A stretch of DNA of 64,000 nucleotides from Meghimatium bilineatum. Taxonomy: Eukaryota; Mollusca; Gastropoda; Stylommatophora; Philomycidae. The stretch spans positions 42,472,011-42,536,010 of the forward strand of contig CM067317.1 of the NCBI GenBank assembly GCA_034231615.1. The letters are read 5' to 3'. Below are positions 58,816-64,000 of this stretch, one piece after another. Positions within the stretch are counted from its first letter, which is position 1; each line of letters starts with the position of its first letter. The notes under the pieces are model-generated. The model did not search any database. It saw nothing but the letters and a program-made list of their open reading frames with translations, and had not been told where the DNA came from. Position numbers and translations under genes: made by a program.

Positions 58816-60069
58816 AACAGATAATAATACAGTTCATTGATGAAATCAATAACGTTTAAATTCTTGGACTGGAAAATAAGGAAGAACAAAACTGCCAGTG
58901 GTTCTGTTAATATGTGCCGTATTCATTAATACTATACCTCAGAGTATATTATCCACTGTTGTTAGGACTTGACCGCACCTACTTGGGCAATGGGTCATTT
59001 AGAATATTGTCATTGAATTACGTTACGAATGAAGGAAACTCTGTGCATTTGAAACGAGAAGTATCTGGATTCTTGGGGAACGTGATCATAAGTTTTATCG
59101 CTAATCTGGAGAAGTACTACATTCAAGAAGCAATCATCTGTTTTCCTGATGCAGGACATTATTTCCTTCGATCTCGATTACAATTAATTGCCGTGAATTG
59201 ATAAACTAGTACCTCGCTGTCTTAAAGCATCATTGTATCTTCCTCGATTTCATTACCAACTTGAAGTGTCCTATGGCCCAGTTTGAGAACCATACACAAG
59301 AGTAAGAGACGAAGTGGTAATAGTAGACTAAACAAAACAGTAATATCTTTTCTCTAAACAATAATGGCTACAGATGTGATTGTTACAATAATAATGAGCA
59401 CAGATTCATTGTTACAATAATAATGGCTACAGATTTCATTGTTACAATCATTCACACACTTGATGCTAGTAGCATATGTATATTGATTAATATGGGAGTT
59501 GCCAACAGTTCACTTATTTTAACCTGATTCCAAATACTGCCCTGCCAGCCTCCACTCTGAATTGCGGACATTCTAACCGTTTTTATTAAATGATGAATCG
59601 ATGTGTCTGGTTTTTGTTTATATTTTTGCATATTAACAATAGATTTGCATCAGCTACTGTTTTAATATCTTCAAGTAGCTGCACAATATTGTGAGAACAA
59701 TGACTGGTAGATGTGTAATTGTGTGAGTAAACAGATGTCGGCGTATTCATGGATAAACGTACACGAGATGCGAGTTATTATTCCTTTGTGAATTTGCAAA
59801 TGGAGTTATTCTACCTTTGCAAGGAGAGTTCCTCTTTCTTTGTGAAGAGAATTATTCTTCCTTTGGAAAGGGAGTTATTTTTCCTGTGTAAATGTGTAAA
59901 GGAAGTTATTCTACCTTTGCAAGGAGAGTTATTCTTCGTTTGTGAAGATAATTATTAATCTGTTATAAAGAGAGTTATTCAATCTCTGTAGAGAGGGTCA
60001 TTCAACCATTGTAAAGATAATCTACAATATGTACTCACTGCAGCAGAAAAAAAAACAACATGCGAAGCT

Positions 60070-60458
60070 TGGAACAGGGTAATGAAGTTTCACTAATCAC
60101 TGAAAACACATAATAACACACACAAATCGACGTTTCGACCAAAAGACTTTATCAAGACAACATTCGCAACAGAAAACGTCTAGTAAGTACGACACTATTG
60201 ACGTTCACATAGTAATCAATGAAAGGCAATACTGCTGGTGAAAATATATGAAAATAGTACTTAGTAGGAAACAGGTAATGAAGTCTTACTGAACGACGAC
60301 TAACACACTATCACTGTCGGATGCTCACGTGAAATAATACGCACAACACAACACAGGCTATAACCATACAAATAACAATACGCATGACATAATCGACTTT
60401 TCTACCAACATGCCTTTATCAAGATAAGCACATAACATCAAAAGACGGGGAGTAGAAT
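60070..60458 (-). mobile_element. Hammerhead-like tandem pair in duplicate 2
   Basis: Counterpart of 26470-26860; motifs at 60127-60158 and 60393-60426. Here the sequence continues unbroken to the right, which copy 1 lacks because of the gap. Confidence 0.35.
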
Positions 60459-60516
60459 TGACCACGCCACACATGCGTGTCCGAGCGAAATATGGATGTT
60501 AGATACCGAAAGGGTA

Positions 60517-60790
60517 GTAACAGGAAGTACATAAAAATATAGGTGGAAACGAAACGAACAAAAAGATGGCGTAAATAACGGAACAAAATGAATAAAGACA
60601 AAGACCACACTGACCGAGAACTAGGCAAAAGAGTGGTCGAAATTGAGTCCAAATGGCTTGATGATACCCAACTAAAAAATAAGTTTTAATTAAGCCAATT
60701 CATAGTAACTTTGCGTAAAAAATGGTTCATATGTAAAGTGATGCAAATCGGTGACAGCAGTATAGACCTGGTTCATATTTAAATAGAAAC
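60517..60790. other. Right continuation of duplicate 2; no feature recognised
   Basis: First sequence after the point where copy 1 ends at the gap. Unique, A-rich, with no recognised motif or frame. Confidence 0.45.
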
Positions 60791-60915
60791 TAATCGATAA
60801 CAGCTGTACACACTTGGTTCATATTTAACCTGTGAGAATAATCGATAACAGCTGTACACACCTGGTTCATATTTAACCTGTGAGAATAATCGATAACAGC
60901 TGTACAGACGTTGTT
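60770..60915 (+). repeat. ~45-bp repeat (AATCGATAACAGCTGTACAC)
   Basis: Three and a half units of about 45 bp, each with ACCTGGTTCATATTTAACCTG. The units carry the palindrome CAGCTG. Confidence 0.85.
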
Positions 60916-60999
60916 AATATTTAAACTTATACATATACAGCTCTGGTAGCTGATTGTCACATCTTTGCGTCTAGCTCTATAAATACTAATGGTTCAACT

Positions 61000-61905
61000 C
61001 TCTTTTCTTTGGTATATGATGCGTTCGGTCTCACCATTAGCACTACAAAGATATTAGTAATGTATCAACCAGCGCCAGGTGTTCCCTACGTCAGAACTAG
61101 TAATCACAGTAAAGGAAAAAAAAACAACTCAATACTGCCAATAAGTTTGTATATCTCGGCAGCACCTTATCGGAAACTGCGACAAATGACGAGGGTGTTG
61201 CCCTGCGTTATTTCTCGCGCCAGTGCGGCATTCGGGAAACTTCGTACCAATGTCTGGATCAAGCGTGGTCTCAGTTTGACAACTAATTTGGACGTCTACT
61301 GCGCCGTGGTTCCACCAACACTGCCTTACGCTGTTATGTTGCGTCATTCTGGACAGTCTATGCAAGACACGCGCGACAGCTTGACTCTTTCCACTTTCGG
61401 TGCATAAGAAACCTCATGGGAGTACGTTGGCAGGATCGAGTACCAGACACTGAAATTCTTCAAAAGTTCCGTATGCAAAGCATCCATGTCCTATTGACTA
61501 GGTCCCAATTCCACTGGACTGGCCACATCGTCCGTATTCCAGAAAATCACCGTCCAAAGATATTATTCTATGGGGAGCTCCGCGATAGTAAACATTGAAG
61601 TGGAGGGCAGAAAAAGTGCATCAAGGATCACCTAAAATACTCTCTCAACCAGTGAACCATCGATCCTAGCTCCTGTGAGACTACAACCCTTGATCGCTCA
61701 GGTTGACACACCCAGATCACTGCTGGCATCACTAAATTTAAAAACGAAAGGACACTGCGGGCAATTTACACGCGACGAAAGCGGAAGGATAAATCCGTAA
61801 ACTCTCCTACACTGGACCCTATACACTCCTGCATGCGCTGCAATAGAACTTTCGTGGCACGAATCTGACTCATCGGACATGTATGAACTCACAAACCAAA
61901 TTAGA
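61000..61905 (+). mobile_element. LINE family J relic ending in a C2H2-like finger
   Basis: Sense segments: DAFGLTISTTKILVMYQPAP, ISRASAAFGKLRTNVWIKRG, LSLTTNLDVYCAVVPPTLPY, then MGVRWQDRVPDTEILQKF, MQSIHVLLTRSQFHWTGHIV and ILFYGELRDSK. Near the end, CMRCNRTFVARI, a stop, then LIGHV, a stop, TH gives C-x2-C-x12-H-x3-H (about 61830-61899). That C-terminal zinc-finger-like end is known in a widespread group of invertebrate LINE ORF2 proteins. At least three frameshifts and three stops are visible. The RT catalytic part is missing, so the copy is 5'-truncated. Confidence 0.9.
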
Positions 61906-62105
61906 CAATCACAAATGTTTTGTTGTTTTTCTACTTGTTCATCACATTTATTGTTTTTCATGCCATGCTCATCTTCGCTTGCGAAGGAAGGACACTATTA
62001 TCAAATACTAAAAGTGTATTTATTCATAAGACTATGATACTGAAAGGATGGTGCAACCAGCAATGCAAACCACACCTTTCAATTATTCGGGACTAACATA
62101 TTTGC
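61906..62105. other. Spacer between LINE J and the 40-bp array
   Basis: No frame or repeat recognised. Confidence 0.4.
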
Positions 62106-62600
62106 ATGGCTTGTGCTATTTCAGAGAATTGATAGTGTGCTATCCCAGATGTTAACAATAATGATGCTATCTCAGTGTGCTATCCCAGATGTTAACAACA
62201 ATAATGATGATATCTCAGTTTGCTATCCCAGATGTTAACAATAATGATGATGTTATCTCAGTTTGCTATCCCATATGTTAACAATAATGATGTTATCTCA
62301 GTTTGCTATCCCAGATGTTAACAATAATGATGATGTTATCTCAGTTTGCTATCCCAGATGTTAACAATAATGATGTTATCTCAGTTTGCTATCCCAGATG
62401 TTAACAATAATGATGCTATCTCAGTGTGCTATCCCAGATGTTAACAATAATGATGATGTTATCTCAGTTTGCTATCCCAGATGTTAACAATAATGATGTT
62501 ATCTCAGTTTGCTATCCCAGATGTTAACAATAATGATGCTATCTCAGTGTGCTATCCCAGGTGTTAACAATAATGATGCTGTTATCTCAGTTTGCTATTA
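62106..62600 (+). repeat. 40-bp minisatellite with internal ATG microsatellite
   Basis: About 12 units of GCTATCCCAGATGTTAACAA plus TAATGATGTTATCTCAGTTT. Units differ by the number of ATG/GAT triplets (TAATGATGATG versus TAATGATG) and by CAGTTT/CAGTGT. A three-unit super-repeat is visible around 62290-62420 and 62420-62560. GTTAAC recurs in each unit. Confidence 0.92.
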
Positions 62601-63123
62601 TTTTGTTTTTCTCGATGGTTATTTCCATACCATAAGTTTTCCAAGTTTATTTCAAGTTTAGAAGTAAGTTCTTGAAGTCCTTTCTCATCGCCAACCATAA
62701 GATCAATGCCATCTGCAAATCACAAGTTGTACAGAGGCGGCCACTGATTGAAATTGTTTGATTGTTCTGTAGTGTCGCTTACAAAATGTGTTCCAAAAAT
62801 AAATTGAATAACACCGGTGAAAATATGCATCCTTGTCGAATCCCTGCAGTTGTTTTGGAAAAGGTACCAATATCACCATTAATTAGAACAACATGAGTTG
62901 CTATTTTGTATAATGTTTCAGTAGTTTCTACTCGTATTATATTTATGTCAAAATTAAAATTTCTCATAATCTTTCATAATCCTCCTTGCAATACTCGATC
63001 GAATGACGTAGTGAAATCCATAATTGTGATAGATTTCATGCTGATTTTTTAGATGTTTCTCAATGATTATTCTGATTTTGAATATATATTTTTTAATAGA
63101 ACTTCAGTTTTTACGAAAACCTG
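62601..63123 (-). mobile_element. LINE family I, RT domain part
   Basis: Antisense: QAGFRKN, stop, SSIKKYIFKIRIIIEKHL, then KTTAGIRQGCIFSPVLFNLF and LEHIL, then stop-FADGIDLMVGDEKGLQEL and TSKLEINLENL. These are RT motifs in order. The catalytic site reads F-A-D-G where active elements have (F/Y)-A-D-D, and stops are present, so it is dead. It is bounded on the left by the 40-bp array and on the right by the insertion at 63139-63547. Confidence 0.92.
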
Positions 63124-63138
63124 CTTGTTTTTCACCTA

Positions 63139-63547
63139 ATAAAAATTGTCATCTGGCTTCCTACTTATATTTACTTGTATAAACAATTATAAGAAGCAAA
63201 ATTGTATTGTCTATATATGTTATCCATGTTTACAAGAAGACCTATCGGCCCTTGTATAACTAATACGGATATTATGTTATGTGTTTGTTGTGACTGAGGA
63301 TATTTCAATACCTGTACGGGATTTTTGTTGTTGTTGTAATAGTCCTTGTCTCGATCGGTCCGTTCTGGTGACTTTGTGTGCACGGCTTGATGAAATCGCA
63401 TTTTTTTTGGAAATGCGGTTAGTCAAGTACGGAAGAACGCGTGTTCAATAGTTGCTAGGCGATTTGGTGCCGTTGAACGGACTGGTTCAATTCCCGTTAG
63501 TCTCAAGTATTTTTAAAAATTGTTCTCCGGCTTCCTACTTATATTTA
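63139..63547 (-). mobile_element. ~410-bp insertion with terminal direct repeats (SINE S4-bearing)
   Basis: CTTGTTTTTCACCTA flanks it at 63124-63138 and 63548-63562, a 15-bp target-site duplication within LINE I. The insertion itself begins and ends with a 38-bp direct repeat (63141-63178 and 63515-63552, three mismatches) built on GGCTTCCTACTTATATTTAC. The interior matches 27021-27165 and has an (ACA)n-type run on the antisense strand near 63328. GGTTCAATTCC at 63484-63494 is B-box-like, but its orientation is opposite to that run. Confidence 0.75.
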
Positions 63548-63562
63548 CTTGTTTTTCACCTA

Positions 63563-63890
63563 GTATTTTTCTGATCCTTTTTTTTCAATCTGTTTAACAA
63601 TATCCTTAAAATTACTTTGCTTGAAGGTGTGATAAGGTTAATAGTTCTATATTTTTATAAAACAATTTTAAATTCCCTTTTTTGTTATATTTCTGACCGA
63701 TTGTGTCAGTTCTGTAGGCCACATTATGTTTCTCATATGCGGTGACAAAGTGTTCTCATAACATTTATTGTTTCTATGCCCCCATGTTTCAGGAGTTCTG
63801 CAGAGATATTATCTATTCCTGATGTCTTTCCACTTTTTAATGTGATTAATACTTGATTATCAAATGACTGCTCCATATGCAAATAATGTT
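63563..63890 (-). mobile_element. LINE family I, upstream part
   Basis: Antisense segments TLKSGKTSGIDNISAELLKH, MWPTELTQSV and RTINLITPSSKVILRILLN correspond to the region just before and at the first RT motifs (G-x-D-x-I-x-x-E-x-L-K, then the N-Y-R-x-I-x-L-I motif). The frame resumes at QAGFRKN at 63123 once the inserted element is disregarded. Frameshifts are present. Confidence 0.85.
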
Positions 63891-64000
63891 ACGAAAAATC
63901 GTCTATTGAAAACGATCTTTGAGCGGCCGATTTCGTCTCCGTGCAGCGGGACCTGTTTTGTAACACTTTGCAATTGGATCAATCGCTCTGTACGCTTGTG
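63891..64000. other. No recognised feature at right edge
   Basis: Short GC-richer stretch (GAGCGGCCGATTTCG); cut by the window edge. Confidence 0.3.

Noticed and set aside
63484-63494. B box of a tRNA-SINE (GGTTCAATTCC)
   Set aside because: Its orientation is opposite to the apparent A-rich end of the element and no A box lies at the right distance, so I do not use it to type the element.

Overview
The window is non-coding, repeat-saturated animal DNA. I found no convincing host protein-coding gene, rRNA or functional tRNA gene. The recognisable protein relics are C-terminal reverse-transcriptase pieces of several LINE (non-LTR retrotransposon) families, and these families are typical of invertebrates. 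Together with tRNA-derived and (GAA)n-tailed SINEs and many AT-rich minisatellites, this suggests a lophotrochozoan, perhaps a mollusc. The species guess is inference from remembered family resemblance and is weak.

The dominant structure is one very large direct duplication. Positions 1-26920 match 34227-60516 in the same order and orientation. The first copy stops exactly at a 100-base run of N (26921-27020), and the second copy runs smoothly through the matching point into 60517-64000. Nearly all length differences between the copies are changes in tandem-repeat copy number. This is what two alleles placed end to end by an assembler would look like; a real recent tandem duplication is the alternative.

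Layout of each copy (copy 1 coordinates): a 21/15-bp minisatellite (1-1196); a LINE 3' end (1903-2313); a 25-bp array running into an 18-bp array whose + strand has no G (3120-4292); LINE pieces and further 25-, 31- and 29-bp arrays (4815-7905); a cluster of LINE relics (8060-11460); more minisatellites and SINE pieces (11690-15650); an antisense LINE block with RT motifs (15955-17695); decayed and palindromic arrays (18974-20835); a nested LINE-in-LINE cluster (21095-22740); two tRNA-SINE-like elements (24165-25220); and a tandem pair of units with a hammerhead-like motif (26470-26860).

The single-copy middle (27021-34226) holds SINEs, a LINE inserted in another LINE with an 11-bp target-site duplication, and an unusual 1.3-kb retroposon with internal ~105-bp repeats inserted in a LINE with a 12-bp target-site duplication. 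The right end (60517-64000) holds a LINE relic ending in a C2H2-like zinc finger, a 40-bp minisatellite, and an antisense LINE RT domain split by a ~410-bp insertion that has its own terminal direct repeats.

Nothing here works together as a pathway. The window records layered retroposition, minisatellite birth and probable haplotype duplication in the assembly.
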